Below are positions 8,116 through 17,072 of a stretch of DNA of 34,274 bases, in pieces. The first letter of the stretch is position 1. The number at the start of each line of letters is the position of its first letter. Location of the stretch: positions 1 through 34,274 of the forward strand of contig JAUIBA010000036.1 in assembly GCA_030427635.1 (NCBI GenBank). Reading direction: 5' to 3'. The stretch comes from Bacteroidia bacterium. Lineage in GTDB: Bacteria > Bacteroidota > Bacteroidia > Chitinophagales > Chitinophagaceae. The notes below the pieces were generated by a model. That model had not been told where the DNA came from and ran no database searches. It saw only the letters and a program-made list of their open reading frames with translations. The position numbers were made by a program, and so were the translations under genes.

Positions 8116-10050
8116 ATGAAAAAAACTCTACTTGCGCTTTCTGCGTGTATGACAATGGGTGCTACGGGCTTTGCACAGCTTACGGAAAACTTTGAGTCTA
8201 CAACGGGCACAGCGCTTCCAGCTACCTGGACTCAGGAGGTTGCTGCTGGAACACCAAGTACTTCCCTTGGATGGAACAGTGGTACTAACACTACACTGGG
8301 TACCAGCACATTCCCCATGTACACGCATACTCGCTATGTAGCTGTCAATGACAACAGGACTGCAGGTACAAATAATAGTGCCAGCAGGCTGGTGTCTCCT
8401 ACTTTCAGCTTGGCGTCAGGTGTTCTTCAATGGCTGAAGTTTGAATGTAGCTATGTTCCTGATTTGTATTCATGGGTTTCTGAGTCAGCTAAAGTAGAAA
8501 TATCTACTGACGGTGGTACTACATGGACTACATTAACTACCCTTACAGGTAATGAAACATACTGGTGGGAGCCACGTTTTGTAGACCTTTCTGCTTATGC
8601 TGGTATGTCTGGCCTGAAACTGAGCTTCCTGTATAGCGATAACGGAGGTAATGCCCTTGGCTGGGGTATTGATGATATAGAAACATTCTCACCTCCTACC
8701 GCTGAGCTGGAACTGCAGGCTACTGCACCTACGGCTAACGATCCTGCAGCTTATGGCCTTGCAGGAGCAAGTGTATCTATACTGGGTCAGGTAAAGAATA
8801 ATGGCGGTACTGCTGTTACATCATATGATGTTAAGTATCTGTTCAACGGTGGTTCTGTTGTTACGAACACTATTGCAGGAACTATTGCACCATTTACTAC
8901 AGCTACATTCACAGCTACTACTCCTGTAACTCTGCCTTCTGCAGTAGGTGCATATCCTATCCGTGTATGGGTAGAGCTGGCTGGTGACGTTGATAACACA
9001 AACGACAGTGCCGGTCATGACTCTCTGTATACAGTTGCGTTTATGCCAACAAAGAGAATGGTAGTAGAAGAAGGTACAGGAACATGGTGCCAGTGGTGTC
9101 CACGTGGCGCTGTTTATATGGACTCCCTGAATACACTGCATGGTGATGATGTGAGCCTGATAGCTGTTCATAACAATGATCCAATGGAAGTAACTGCTTA
9201 TGATACGTGGATGGGTGGTCAGATAGGTGGATATCCTTCTGCAGTAGTTGATCGTCGTCTGGAGCTTGATCCAGGAAACCTGATTGCCGCATATAATGCA
9301 TTCCATGATGACTTCTCATTTGCTGACATCACTGCTGTGCCAACGTTTGCGGGTACCAGCCTGACTGCTACAGTAAATGTACGTCCTGCTACTACTATCA
9401 GAAACACCAAGCTGGCATGGGTAATTACAGAAGACGAACTGTCTGGTACAACATCTTCATGGAATCAGGCAAATGCATATAGTGGTAACCCAACCCCGAT
9501 GGTAGGTGGCGGCTACAACTTCAATACACTGCCTAACCCTGTACCTGCATCAGTAATGAAGTACAATCACGTAGCGCGTTCTATCGATCCGTCTCCAACC
9601 GGAACAAACACACTGCTTCCTGCAGTTATGGTTGCCAGCACAGACTATACATGTACTATCAGCAAAACACTGGACGCATCATGGGTTACTAACAAAATTC
9701 ACGGTGTTGTGATGCTGCTTGGCTCTGACGGTTCTGTACTTAACAGTGCTAACTTCACATCTACTACTGGTATTTCTGACGTAAATGCTGGTGTTGAAAA
9801 TCTGGTTGTTGTTCCAAATCCTGCTTCTACTCAGGCAACTGTTGTATTTGACCTGAAAAACAGCGGTAGCGTACAGATCAATGTATTCGACGTAATGGGA
9901 CGTGTAGTTTACAGTGTACCATCAGCAAATCTGGGTTCAGGTACAAACAGGATAGTAATTCCTGCTACTGACCTTGCTAACGGTATGTATCATGTAAAAA
10001 TCAATACTGAAGCTGGAACTATCACTGAGAAATTCAACGTGATTAAGTAA
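8116..10050 (+). CDS. T9SS-secreted protein with adhesin-like and Omp28-type thioredoxin-like domains
   Basis: A 644-residue secreted protein. Domains in order: signal peptide (MKKTLLALSACMTMGATGFAQ); a jelly-roll of the cleaved-adhesin/choice-of-anchor J type (about 22-190, ENFES and later GWGIDDIETF); a beta-sandwich resembling CARDB (about 196-305); a thioredoxin-like region of the Omp28 type with a C325-Q-W-C328 pair in EGTGTWCQWCPRG and a cis-Pro-like GGYPSAVVDRR; and a T9SS type A C-terminal sorting domain (from about 565, VVPNPAS, then MGRVVY and ANGMYHVKI). T9SS cargo crosses the outer membrane and is anchored or released. The CxxC suggests a disulfide or thiol role outside the cell (inference). 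The gene is followed by a strong terminator; its promoter is unclear (a weak TAACTTTT at 8091-8098). Confidence 0.85.
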   Translation: MKKTLLALSACMTMGATGFAQLTENFESTTGTALPATWTQEVAAGTPSTSLGWNSGTNTTLGTSTFPMYTHTRYVAVNDNRTAGTNNSASRLVSPTFSLASGVLQWLKFECSYVPDLYSWVSESAKVEISTDGGTTWTTLTTLTGNETYWWEPRFVDLSAYAGMSGLKLSFLYSDNGGNALGWGIDDIETFSPPTAELELQATAPTANDPAAYGLAGASVSILGQVKNNGGTAVTSYDVKYLFNGGSVVTNTIAGTIAPFTTATFTATTPVTLPSAVGAYPIRVWVELAGDVDNTNDSAGHDSLYTVAFMPTKRMVVEEGTGTWCQWCPRGAVYMDSLNTLHGDDVSLIAVHNNDPMEVTAYDTWMGGQIGGYPSAVVDRRLELDPGNLIAAYNAFHDDFSFADITAVPTFAGTSLTATVNVRPATTIRNTKLAWVITEDELSGTTSSWNQANAYSGNPTPMVGGGYNFNTLPNPVPASVMKYNHVARSIDPSPTGTNTLLPAVMVASTDYTCTISKTLDASWVTNKIHGVVMLLGSDGSVLNSANFTSTTGISDVNAGVENLVVVPNPASTQATVVFDLKNSGSVQINVFDVMGRVVYSVPSANLGSGTNRIVIPATDLANGMYHVKINTEAGTITEKFNVIK

Positions 10051-10071
10051 TCAGAATCGGTTTATAACTTT

Positions 10072-10100
10072 AAACGGGGGCCATTAATGGTCCCCGTTTT
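10072..10100 (+). terminator. Strong intrinsic terminator after the T9SS thioredoxin-like gene
   Basis: AAACGGGG (10072-10079) pairs with CCCCGTTT (10092-10099), with an inner CCATTAATGG that can extend the stem, followed by TTTT. The A-run on the left makes it potentially active on both strands. Confidence 0.85.
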
Positions 10101-10206
10101 GTATTGGTGCATTTCATAAAAAAATACTAAAACAGGAAGTCGGCACAATTTATTTTGTTTTGGTATGAAATTTGGTTTATCTTGCGTAAAGTAAATTAAT
10201 GTGCAG

Positions 10207-10935
10207 ATGAAAAAGTTGTTTACAATATTTAGCCTTGGGTGTGCACTGATAACTGGTAATACAGCAAATGCGCAGTCTTTTACCGTACAGCATGATACTG
10301 TATGGATAAATGCCAGCGGCTCAGGCCTGGCAGAGGCACATAGTGATATCACCAATACTACCGCATCCGACATAACAATAGAGTGGAAGGTAACAGCTAC
10401 TAACTTCCCTGATGATTGGGTAGATAATACTGGTATATGCGATAATGCAAGCTGCTATTCCGGTAATCTGATATGGGTGAGTTCTACATCAACAGGCACT
10501 TCTCATGAAGCTATTTATGTGCCGTCAGTTCTTGGAACATTTAAGTTGCAGATAGATGCATCAAGCTCTACTACTACAGGTACCCGCTATATGAAAGCAA
10601 ATGTATGGAACAAGTTTGACGCTACTGACAGTAAAGATGTGGTATTCATGGTAACAAAGAATCCTACATCTGTAAGTACTGTAAAAACAGCACCGGAGGT
10701 AAATCTGTACCCTAATCCGGCAAGCACATCTGTAAACGTAGTTTATGACGCAGGATCTGATGTAAAGAACATTGCAGTATACAGCATAATAGGCCGTCAG
10801 ATGTCTATTTATCGTGCAAATGGTAATAACAGTGCAAATCTGAATGTAGAAAACATGCCTGCCGGTATATACTTTGTACGTCTGCTGAACTCAAAAGGAG
10901 AAATAGTAGCTACACGCAAGTTTACGAAGCAGTAA
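10207..10935 (+). CDS. Small T9SS-sorted secreted protein
   Basis: From the ATG at 10207 the protein has 242 residues; the two codons before it start with GTG and are unlikely. It carries a signal peptide (MKKLFTIFSLGCALITGNTANAQ), a beta-rich domain of about 130 residues with one close cysteine pair (GICDNASCYSG), and a T9SS type A sorting domain from about residue 165 (LYPNPASTSVNV, then SIIGRQMS and MPAGIYFVRLL). The central domain resembles others found on T9SS cargo in this phylum, but I cannot assign a function. A TATCTTG at 10178-10184 with TTTG 20 nt upstream may be its promoter. It lies between two strong terminators and so is a single-gene unit beside another T9SS cargo gene. Confidence 0.82.
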   Translation: MKKLFTIFSLGCALITGNTANAQSFTVQHDTVWINASGSGLAEAHSDITNTTASDITIEWKVTATNFPDDWVDNTGICDNASCYSGNLIWVSSTSTGTSHEAIYVPSVLGTFKLQIDASSSTTTGTRYMKANVWNKFDATDSKDVVFMVTKNPTSVSTVKTAPEVNLYPNPASTSVNVVYDAGSDVKNIAVYSIIGRQMSIYRANGNNSANLNVENMPAGIYFVRLLNSKGEIVATRKFTKQ

Positions 10936-10963
10936 GTGTGCTGACAGAATAAAAAATTACTTG

Positions 10964-10998
10964 CTGCCTGAGAAACATTTCTCAGGCAGTTTTCTTTT
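10964..10998 (+). terminator. Strong intrinsic terminator after the small T9SS gene
   Basis: CTGCCTGAGA (10964-10973) pairs with TCTCAGGCAG (10980-10989), and the arms can extend by two more A-T pairs. TTTTCTTTT follows. It lies 28 bp after the stop codon and just before the next gene at 11022. Confidence 0.88.
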
Positions 10999-11021
10999 AA
11001 AGCCATCGGTACGGTATCGTC

Positions 11022-11369
11022 ATGACAGCATCTGATAATAACAACGGCATTGAAGCGGTGCAGAGTACTATACTTGCACAGATGGATATGCTGCCTGTAG
11101 TGCAGCGTATGACTGAGGCAGAGCTACTGGCTGCCATAGCAGAAAGAGTGGCCGCATTGATAAAAGAGGGGCCCGATGCTTTTTACCGCACTATGTACAG
11201 GCTGGATATTCCTGAGCGCAGTATCAGGAACCTGGCAGCTGGTGAAGACGTGGCAATAGCTACGGCAAAGCTGATATACCAGCGGCAAATAGAAAAATGG
11301 AAGTCGCGGATGGAACACAGGCGCAGCATGACAGAAAACCCATCAGATGACCCTGAGCTCAGATGGTAA
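11022..11369 (+). CDS. Small conserved hypothetical protein
   Basis: A 115-residue protein with no signal peptide or membrane segment. It is mostly helical: a Met/Glu/Ala-rich stretch (MTEAELLAAIAERVAALIKE), then YRTMYRLDIPERSIRNL and a C-terminal basic helix LIYQRQIEKWKSRMEHRR, with a polar tail. The pattern of a YRLD-type motif followed by an ...LI..RQ..K...R helix recalls an uncharacterised protein family known from Bacteroidota; no function is assigned. It is 24 bp after a terminator and 48 bp before the YihY-family gene on the same strand, so it may be translated from the same mRNA. No clear promoter is visible in the short gap. Confidence 0.7.
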   Translation: MTASDNNNGIEAVQSTILAQMDMLPVVQRMTEAELLAAIAERVAALIKEGPDAFYRTMYRLDIPERSIRNLAAGEDVAIATAKLIYQRQIEKWKSRMEHRRSMTENPSDDPELRW

Positions 11370-11417
11370 AGTATAGGGAGTATCATACCGGTTGGCTAAT
11401 TTTGATATACAGACAAG

Positions 11418-12386
11418 ATGAAGCAGAAAATACAGACATTCCAGTCGCTAATAAATGAAACCATAAAAGAGTTTGGAGATGACCATGCTACCAAGCTATC
11501 AGCTTCACTGGCATACTTTACCCTGTTTTCTATTGCCCCGCTGCTTCTTGTTATCATTCATATTATCAACTTCATATACAGTGAAAAAAATGCCGAAGGG
11601 CAGGTAATAAAGCAGATAGAGGCATTTGTAGGTACTGAAAGTGCCCATCAGCTGGAAATGGTATTGAAAAACATGAATGCCACCAGTGGCAGTACATTGT
11701 TTGGCATCATTGGTATTGTGGTGTTTATATACAGCGCCACATCTATTTTTACTGAGATAAAGAGTTCTATCAATCACATGTGGTCTATAAGAGCCAGACC
11801 ACGACGTGGATGGCTGAAGATAGTTACAGACCGTCTGCTGGCATTGGTGTTTATAGCCGGCGTGGGTGTGCTGATGATTGCATCGCTGATTCTTAATGTA
11901 GTGGTAGATGCCATAACCTCACGGCTGCAGGACTTCCATTATCTGCATGACTACCTGGGCAATGTGAATGTAGCAATGATAGCTATTATCAATACCGCAG
12001 CCCTTTTTATAATTGTGACTATCATGTTTGCTGTGCTTTTTAAAGTGCTGCCTGATGCCAATATAAAGTGGAAAGATATACTGGTAGGCGCTTCATTTAC
12101 AGGTGTTCTGTTTATCATAGGCAAGTTGCTGATAACATGGTACCTCTCCAGTTCACGGCTCATATCGGCATACGGAGCGGCAGCATCACTTATCATCCTC
12201 CTGTCATGGATATACTACTCTGCGCTTATAGTGTACTTTGGTGCAGAGTTTACTGAAGTATATGCACGGCGATGCGGTAGTGGCGTATCTGTGCGTAAAA
12301 CAGCCGTATTTGTGTTTAAAAGGGAAGCACGCGAACTGCCCGGTATGAAGACGCATACCGGAGAAGACCTTGGCAGTGATGATTAG
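11418..12386 (+). CDS. YihY/BrkB-family inner-membrane protein
   Basis: A 322-residue integral membrane protein of the YihY/virulence-factor BrkB family. Six hydrophobic segments are visible: near SASLAYFTLFSIAPLLLVI, LFGIIGIVVFIYSATSIF, LLALVFIAGVGVLMIASLIL, MIAIINTAALFIIVTIMFAV, ILVGASFTGVLFIIGKLLI and ASLIILLSWIYYSALIVYFG. The family hallmarks are the N-terminal LSASLAYFTLFSIAPLL, the middle KSSINHMW and the C-terminal YFGAEFTEVYARR. The family's biochemical role is not settled (a transporter-like or envelope role has been proposed); the former link to ribonuclease BN was an error. It ends 5 bp from the stop of the convergent enoyl-CoA hydratase-family gene, with no terminator between. Confidence 0.9.
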   Translation: MKQKIQTFQSLINETIKEFGDDHATKLSASLAYFTLFSIAPLLLVIIHIINFIYSEKNAEGQVIKQIEAFVGTESAHQLEMVLKNMNATSGSTLFGIIGIVVFIYSATSIFTEIKSSINHMWSIRARPRRGWLKIVTDRLLALVFIAGVGVLMIASLILNVVVDAITSRLQDFHYLHDYLGNVNVAMIAIINTAALFIIVTIMFAVLFKVLPDANIKWKDILVGASFTGVLFIIGKLLITWYLSSSRLISAYGAAASLIILLSWIYYSALIVYFGAEFTEVYARRCGSGVSVRKTAVFVFKREARELPGMKTHTGEDLGSDD

Positions 12387-12391
12387 CTCGT

Positions 12392-13165
12392 TTATTTAGC
12401 CGTCTTTGACTTGAATTTGTTGATAGCGTTGCGGGTAAAGTCGCTGAGTACCAGATGCCCACTGATAGCTGCCCGCTCAGAAAGCAGCGTATCCCAGTTT
12501 TCTGTACCATGCCAGAATATTTTCTTGAGCTGTGCCATAGCCTGAGGGCTGCTGTGAGCAAGGCGCTCAGCCAGGCTGGCAACGGCATCGTCCAGTTCCA
12601 GTGTTGTTTTATGTATCTCGCTGTACAGACCATGACGTTTTGCCCACTCTGCAGAGCGCCATCCTGTAGCATCTATAGCCAGCTGAGACAGGCCCGATAC
12701 ACCTACTTTACGCTCTACTGCAGGGCCTACCACAAAGGGGCCGATGCCCACTGCAAGCTCACTGAGCTTAATAGATGCCGATTCTGTAGCAATAGCATAA
12801 TCTGTAGCAGCAATGAGCCCTACACCACCACCTACTGCCTTGCCCTGTACACGGCCTATAATAAGCTTATGGCACTTGCGCATAGCATTAATAACATTAG
12901 CAAAGCCACTGAAGAACTTTTTACCTTCAGCCTCATTGGAGATGGCCATCAGCTCATCGAACGATGCACCGGCACAGAAAGCGCCTTCACCTGCACTGCG
13001 CAGTATCATCACCTTCACACGGTTGTCAATTCCTATATCGTTAATGGTCTTTGCCAGATCATTGAGGATGGCAGACGGCAACGAATTACTTGATGGATGA
13101 AAGAACTCAATCGTTGCAATTCCATGCTCAATTTCGTGGCTTACATAACCTTCTGGGTGTTGCAT
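12392..13165 (-). CDS. Enoyl-CoA hydratase/isomerase family protein
   Basis: A 257-residue crotonase-fold enzyme acting on an acyl-CoA thioester in the cytosol. The oxyanion-hole segments are visible: GAFCAGASFDEL (about residues 60-72) and GKAVGGGVGLIAATDYAIA (about 108-127). One catalytic-type glutamate is present in KLSELAVGIGPF; the other position is harder to place. Length is typical. It could be a hydratase in fatty-acid or leucine degradation (methylglutaconyl-CoA hydratase-like), but sequence alone does not fix the substrate. It is transcribed alone; the candidate -7 element is TAAATTTG at 13234-13241, giving a leader of about 60 nt. Its 3' end is nearly abutting the YihY-family gene in a tail-to-tail arrangement. 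Confidence 0.88.
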   Translation of the reverse strand: MQHPEGYVSHEIEHGIATIEFFHPSSNSLPSAILNDLAKTINDIGIDNRVKVMILRSAGEGAFCAGASFDELMAISNEAEGKKFFSGFANVINAMRKCHKLIIGRVQGKAVGGGVGLIAATDYAIATESASIKLSELAVGIGPFVVGPAVERKVGVSGLSQLAIDATGWRSAEWAKRHGLYSEIHKTTLELDDAVASLAERLAHSSPQAMAQLKKIFWHGTENWDTLLSERAAISGHLVLSDFTRNAINKFKSKTAK

Positions 13166-13233
13166 ACTGTGTGGTTTTTTTAAGTGTGAGTGGTGCAGAG
13201 GGTTGATAATCAGTACTATTCCCTGCGCACACC

Positions 13234-13241
13234 CAAATTTA
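13234..13241 (-). promoter_or_regulatory. Candidate -7 element of the enoyl-CoA hydratase-family gene
   Basis: TAAATTTG on the minus strand fits TAnnTTTG exactly. I see no TTTG at the -33 distance, so only the downstream half of the promoter is supported. Confidence 0.33.
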
Positions 13242-13319
13242 TAAATAATTACGAAAAGGTGAGACGATTTTAGGATATGATTATCTGTATAGCTGTATAG
13301 ATAAGAAACACATTAACGA

Positions 13320-13351
13320 AGACAGGCCATCAACTGAATGATGGCCTGTCT
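13320..13351 (-). terminator. Terminator-like hairpin after nrdJ
   Basis: A perfect 13-bp stem, AGACAGGCCATCA (13320-13332) with TGATGGCCTGTCT (13339-13351) and a 6-nt loop, lies 28 bp after the nrdJ stop. The minus-strand tail (TTCGTTAATG) has only a weak T-run, so it may end or protect the nrdJ transcript. Confidence 0.6.
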
Positions 13352-13378
13352 GTTATATGACATAATAAATTCCGTGTT

Positions 13379-16300
13379 CTAGCTGCAGCCGGTGGTCGTG
13401 CCACAATTAGGGCACATATAGCAGGTGCCGTTGCGAAGTGTAATATTACCACAGTTACGGCATGCAGGTGCATCGGCACTTGTTCCCATCAGTTTCTTTA
13501 CATCGGCATTGGCCATTGCCGGCGCAGGTGCCAGTGCAGGTTTAGGCTTCTGCGCAGGCTGAGCGGGTTGTGGCGCTGTGACACGTACCTGCGATAGCTC
13601 CTGCGGCTCGTCTGCATCCTGTGTTTTCTTCTGCCTTTCCGGGTCAGGAACATGAATGAGGTCTTCACGGTCCAGATACTCATAAGCCAGTACACGGAAG
13701 ATATAGTCGAGCACAGAGGTCGCATTCCGGATATTGGGATGCTCTACCATACCGGAAGGTTCAAAGCGGGTAAATGCAAACTTATCAACAAACTCTTCCA
13801 GCGGCACACCGTACTGCAGGCCTACAGAGATGGCAATAGCGAAGCTGTTCAGCAGGCTACGCATTGTAGCGCCTTCCTTAGCCATGTCTACGAATATCTC
13901 ACCCAGGGTGCCATCGTTGTACTCTCCTGTACGCAGGAATATGGCCTGGCCGCCTACTTTACCCTTGATGGTATAACCACGTCGTTTGGCAGGTAGCTGC
14001 TTGCGCTCTACTATACGGCTCAGCTCACGTTTCAGCTGCGTATCAGGGCTATCCTGAACACGCCTGTTCACTTCTTCCAGCAGTTCGTCTATAGTGAGCT
14101 TGCCCATATCTACAATCTGGCTGTTATCAGCAGCAGCGTCCTGTGGGGTTTCTTCTTTTTTCTTTTTATCGCTTTTGTTGCTGAGTGGCTGGCTTAGTTT
14201 AGAGCCATCGCGGTACAGGGCACATGCTTTAAGCCCCAGCTGCCAGCTCAGGTAATAGCAGTCCTTAATTTCCTCTACAGTAGCTTCATTGGGCAGATTG
14301 ATAGTTTTGGATATTGCACCGCTTATAAATGGCTGTACTGCACCCATCATGCGTATGTGGCCGTGTGCATGAATGTAGCGCTCACCTTTACGGCCACACT
14401 TATTGGCACAATCAAATACCGGCAGATGTTCGGGTTTAAGGAAGGGAGCCCCTTCCACGGTCATTGTACCGCACACATAATCATTGGCAGCCTCAATTTC
14501 ATCTTCAGTAAAGCCCAGTGTTTCCAGCAGGTTAAAGTCTTCGGCATAATACTGCTCTGATGTAATGCCGAGACGCTGCAGGCACTCTTCACCCAGTGTA
14601 AATACGTTAAACACAAAGCCTATTTCGAAAGCGCTTTCTACAGCAGTATCCAGTTTTTTTAGCTCCTCTGCTATAAAGCCTTTTTCGCTAAGTGTCTGGT
14701 GATTGATATACGGTGCGCCGGAGAACGAGCCGTGTCCTTTGGCGTATTTCACGATAGCATCTGTCTGTGCAGGAGTATATCCCAGCTTCTTTAGTGCGGC
14801 TGGGATAGACTGATTAATAATCTTGAAGTAACCGCCACCGGATAGTTTCTTGAACTTAACCAGTGCAAAGTCCGGCTCAACACCTGTAGTATCGCAATCC
14901 ATTACCAGACCAATAGTGCCTGTAGGGGCAATAACGGTAGCCTGTGCATTGCGATAGCCAAACTGTTCACCCATCTGTACGGCTTCATCCCACGCACGGG
15001 TGGCAGCTTTGAGCAGATAGTCAGGACAATAGCGGGCATGTATGCCCATAGGTTTGATGCCCAAACCTTCATATGCTTCTGCCGCATCATAAGCAGCAGC
15101 GCGGTGATTGCGCATCACACGCATCATATGTTCTCTGTTTTCTGCAAACCGTGGGAACGGACCCAGGACGCGCGCCATCTCGGAAGATGTGCGATAGGCA
15201 ACGCCATTCATAATAGCCGTAATTGCCCCGGCTATGCCTCTGGCCTCCTCGCTATCATAAGCAATGCCGCTAACCATAAGCATTGAGCCAAGATTGGCAT
15301 AGCCAAGACCCAGCGTACGGTAGTCATAGCTGAGCTGTGCTACCTCTGGCGAAGGGAACTGTGCCATGAGTACGGATATCTCCAGTACTACAGTCCACAG
15401 GCGGGTCATGTATTCAAAACCTTCCACATCAAACATGCCATTGTCTTCGTTGTAAAACCGGCGAAGATTGAGCGATGCCAGATTGCAGGCGGTATTATCG
15501 AGGAACATGTATTCAGAGCAGGGGTTAGATGCTCTGATAGGCCCACCTTCAGGACAGGTGTGCCATTCATTGATAGTAGTATCGTACTGGGTGCCCGGGT
15601 CGGCGCAGCGCCATGCCGCATACGCTATTTTATCCCACAATGCGCGGGCCGGCATTGACTTCATTACTTTATTACGGTCGCTGCGGGCAGTCATATTCCA
15701 GTCGGCACCCTGGTCCAGAGCATGGAAAAAGTTATTGGGGATACGAACTGAGTTGTTAGAGTTCTGGCCAGATACTGTGCGGTAAGCCTCACCCTCATAA
15801 TCAGAAGAATAGCCTGCCGCTATCAGTGCTGCTACTTTCTTCTCTTCCTCTACCTTCCAGTCAATAAACTTCTCTACTTCCGGATGATCCAGGTCCAGGC
15901 AAACCATCTTGGCAGCGCGCCGGGTAGTGCCACCACTTTTAATAGCACCTGCAGCACGATCGCCTATTTTCAGGAAGCTCATGAGGCCGCTGGATGTGCC
16001 ACCGCCACTAAGCTTCTCGCCTTCGGCACGTATGTTGGAATAATTGGTTCCCACGCCGGAGCCATATTTAAATATACGTGCCTCACGTACCCAGAGGTCC
16101 ATAATACCGCCAGTATTAACCAGGTCGTCATCCACACTCAGTATGAAGCATGCATGTGGCTGCGGGCGCTCGTATGCGTTCTTTGATTTTTCCAGCTTGC
16201 CTGAAGTTGGCTCTACATAATAGTGACCCTGCGGCTTGCCTTCTATGCCATAACTGCTATGCAGACCAGTGTTAAACCATTGAGGTGAGTTGGGTGCGCA

Positions 16301-16684
16301 GCTTTGAGTGAGAATGCTGTACACCAGTTCATCATAGAAAACCTGAGCATCGAGCGGAGATGCAAAGTAACCATAGCGAAGCCCCCATCCGCGCCAGCAG
16401 TCGGCAAGACGGTGTGCTACCTGCTTTACCGATGTTTCCCTGCCTGTGCTGCCATCAGGCTGCGGAACACCTGCCTTACGGAAGTATTTCTGAGCAAGGA
16501 TATCTGTAGCTATCTGTGACCAGTGTTTGGGTACTTCTACATTTGTCATTTCGAAAACCTTTTCACCGTTCGGATTTCTGATAACCGAAGTGCGGTAATC
16601 GTACTCGAACATATCGAAGGGGTTCATGCCGTCTTTTGTATACTGACGGGAGAACGACAAACCTTTATGCTGACTGTTGCCCAT
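13379..16684 (-). CDS. nrdJ: Vitamin B12-dependent (class II) ribonucleotide reductase
   Basis: Reduces ribonucleotides to deoxyribonucleotides using adenosylcobalamin to create the active-site thiyl radical. It is oxygen-independent and needs no second subunit. The 1101-residue protein shows the reductase core: NSPQWFNTG (about 132-140), the redox-active cysteine in HACFILS (C179), FKYGSGVGTNYSNIR, and the radical site N387-P-C389-S-E391 followed by TACNLASLNLRRF. A TSCPD-type domain follows the core (GTLGEIFVDMAKEGATMRSL onward), then a Pro/Ala/Gln-rich linker. The tail is a zinc-ribbon-like cysteine cluster (CRNCGNITLRNGTCYMCPNC and a final GCS) of the kind that re-reduces the active site. 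Length fits the long NrdJ form; there is no intein. It diverges from rimP, and I see no cobalamin riboswitch in the leader. Confidence 0.95.
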   Translation of the reverse strand: MGNSQHKGLSFSRQYTKDGMNPFDMFEYDYRTSVIRNPNGEKVFEMTNVEVPKHWSQIATDILAQKYFRKAGVPQPDGSTGRETSVKQVAHRLADCWRGWGLRYGYFASPLDAQVFYDELVYSILTQSCAPNSPQWFNTGLHSSYGIEGKPQGHYYVEPTSGKLEKSKNAYERPQPHACFILSVDDDLVNTGGIMDLWVREARIFKYGSGVGTNYSNIRAEGEKLSGGGTSSGLMSFLKIGDRAAGAIKSGGTTRRAAKMVCLDLDHPEVEKFIDWKVEEEKKVAALIAAGYSSDYEGEAYRTVSGQNSNNSVRIPNNFFHALDQGADWNMTARSDRNKVMKSMPARALWDKIAYAAWRCADPGTQYDTTINEWHTCPEGGPIRASNPCSEYMFLDNTACNLASLNLRRFYNEDNGMFDVEGFEYMTRLWTVVLEISVLMAQFPSPEVAQLSYDYRTLGLGYANLGSMLMVSGIAYDSEEARGIAGAITAIMNGVAYRTSSEMARVLGPFPRFAENREHMMRVMRNHRAAAYDAAEAYEGLGIKPMGIHARYCPDYLLKAATRAWDEAVQMGEQFGYRNAQATVIAPTGTIGLVMDCDTTGVEPDFALVKFKKLSGGGYFKIINQSIPAALKKLGYTPAQTDAIVKYAKGHGSFSGAPYINHQTLSEKGFIAEELKKLDTAVESAFEIGFVFNVFTLGEECLQRLGITSEQYYAEDFNLLETLGFTEDEIEAANDYVCGTMTVEGAPFLKPEHLPVFDCANKCGRKGERYIHAHGHIRMMGAVQPFISGAISKTINLPNEATVEEIKDCYYLSWQLGLKACALYRDGSKLSQPLSNKSDKKKKEETPQDAAADNSQIVDMGKLTIDELLEEVNRRVQDSPDTQLKRELSRIVERKQLPAKRRGYTIKGKVGGQAIFLRTGEYNDGTLGEIFVDMAKEGATMRSLLNSFAIAISVGLQYGVPLEEFVDKFAFTRFEPSGMVEHPNIRNATSVLDYIFRVLAYEYLDREDLIHVPDPERQKKTQDADEPQELSQVRVTAPQPAQPAQKPKPALAPAPAMANADVKKLMGTSADAPACRNCGNITLRNGTCYMCPNCGTTTGCS

Positions 16685-16866
16685 GAAGAATATTGTTTTG
16701 TAGTTAAAAGACCGTTGTGACGAGGATAGCTAAATTATCAAAAACAGGAAGGGTATACATGATAAAAAAATTAACACCTATGTGGAAAACTCCCGTAAGG
16801 CAATCCAGTAAGTGAACATGCTTTTCATTATAATATGATTAACGATTTTTCTTTTTCCGGTGTTTG

Positions 16867-16874
16867 CAAAATTA
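16867..16874 (-). promoter_or_regulatory. Candidate -7 element of nrdJ
   Basis: TAATTTTG on the minus strand fits TAnnTTTG. No -33 partner is clear. It would give a leader of nearly 180 nt. Confidence 0.3.
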
Positions 16875-17020
16875 CTATATTCCTGTCCGGCCATTGTCAG
16901 CCGGGTGTTATGAAACTCTTATAATGCGTCTGGTGCAGCTGCTTCATAACCGGTTAATGATATGAGTAGTGTATGTGAACAATTTTCATAAAATAATAAC
17001 AGTATTATCGATAATAGTTG

Positions 17021-17028
17021 TATATTTG
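17021..17028 (+). promoter_or_regulatory. Promoter -7 element of the rimP-nusA-infB operon
   Basis: TATATTTG, followed by CA, is a textbook Bacteroidota -7 element. Transcription would begin near 17034, giving a leader of about 53 nt that contains the hairpin at 17049-17072. No TTG stands at the -33 distance. Confidence 0.55.
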
Positions 17029-17048
17029 CACCGGAATTGATAAAAAGA

Positions 17049-17072
17049 GAGGGGACACATGGTTGTCCCCTC
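17049..17072 (+). promoter_or_regulatory. Hairpin in the rimP operon leader
   Basis: A perfect 9-bp, GC-rich stem, GAGGGGACA (17049-17057) with TGTCCCCTC (17064-17072) and a 6-nt loop, lies between the predicted transcription start and the rimP ATG at 17087. It is followed by GTTTATTG. The upstream gene is divergent, so this does not end an upstream plus-strand gene; an attenuator, translation-control hairpin or stability element is possible. Confidence 0.5.

Noticed and set aside
16685..16880. Cobalamin riboswitch before nrdJ
   Set aside because: I could not find the conserved core elements in the leader; a covariance search would settle this.
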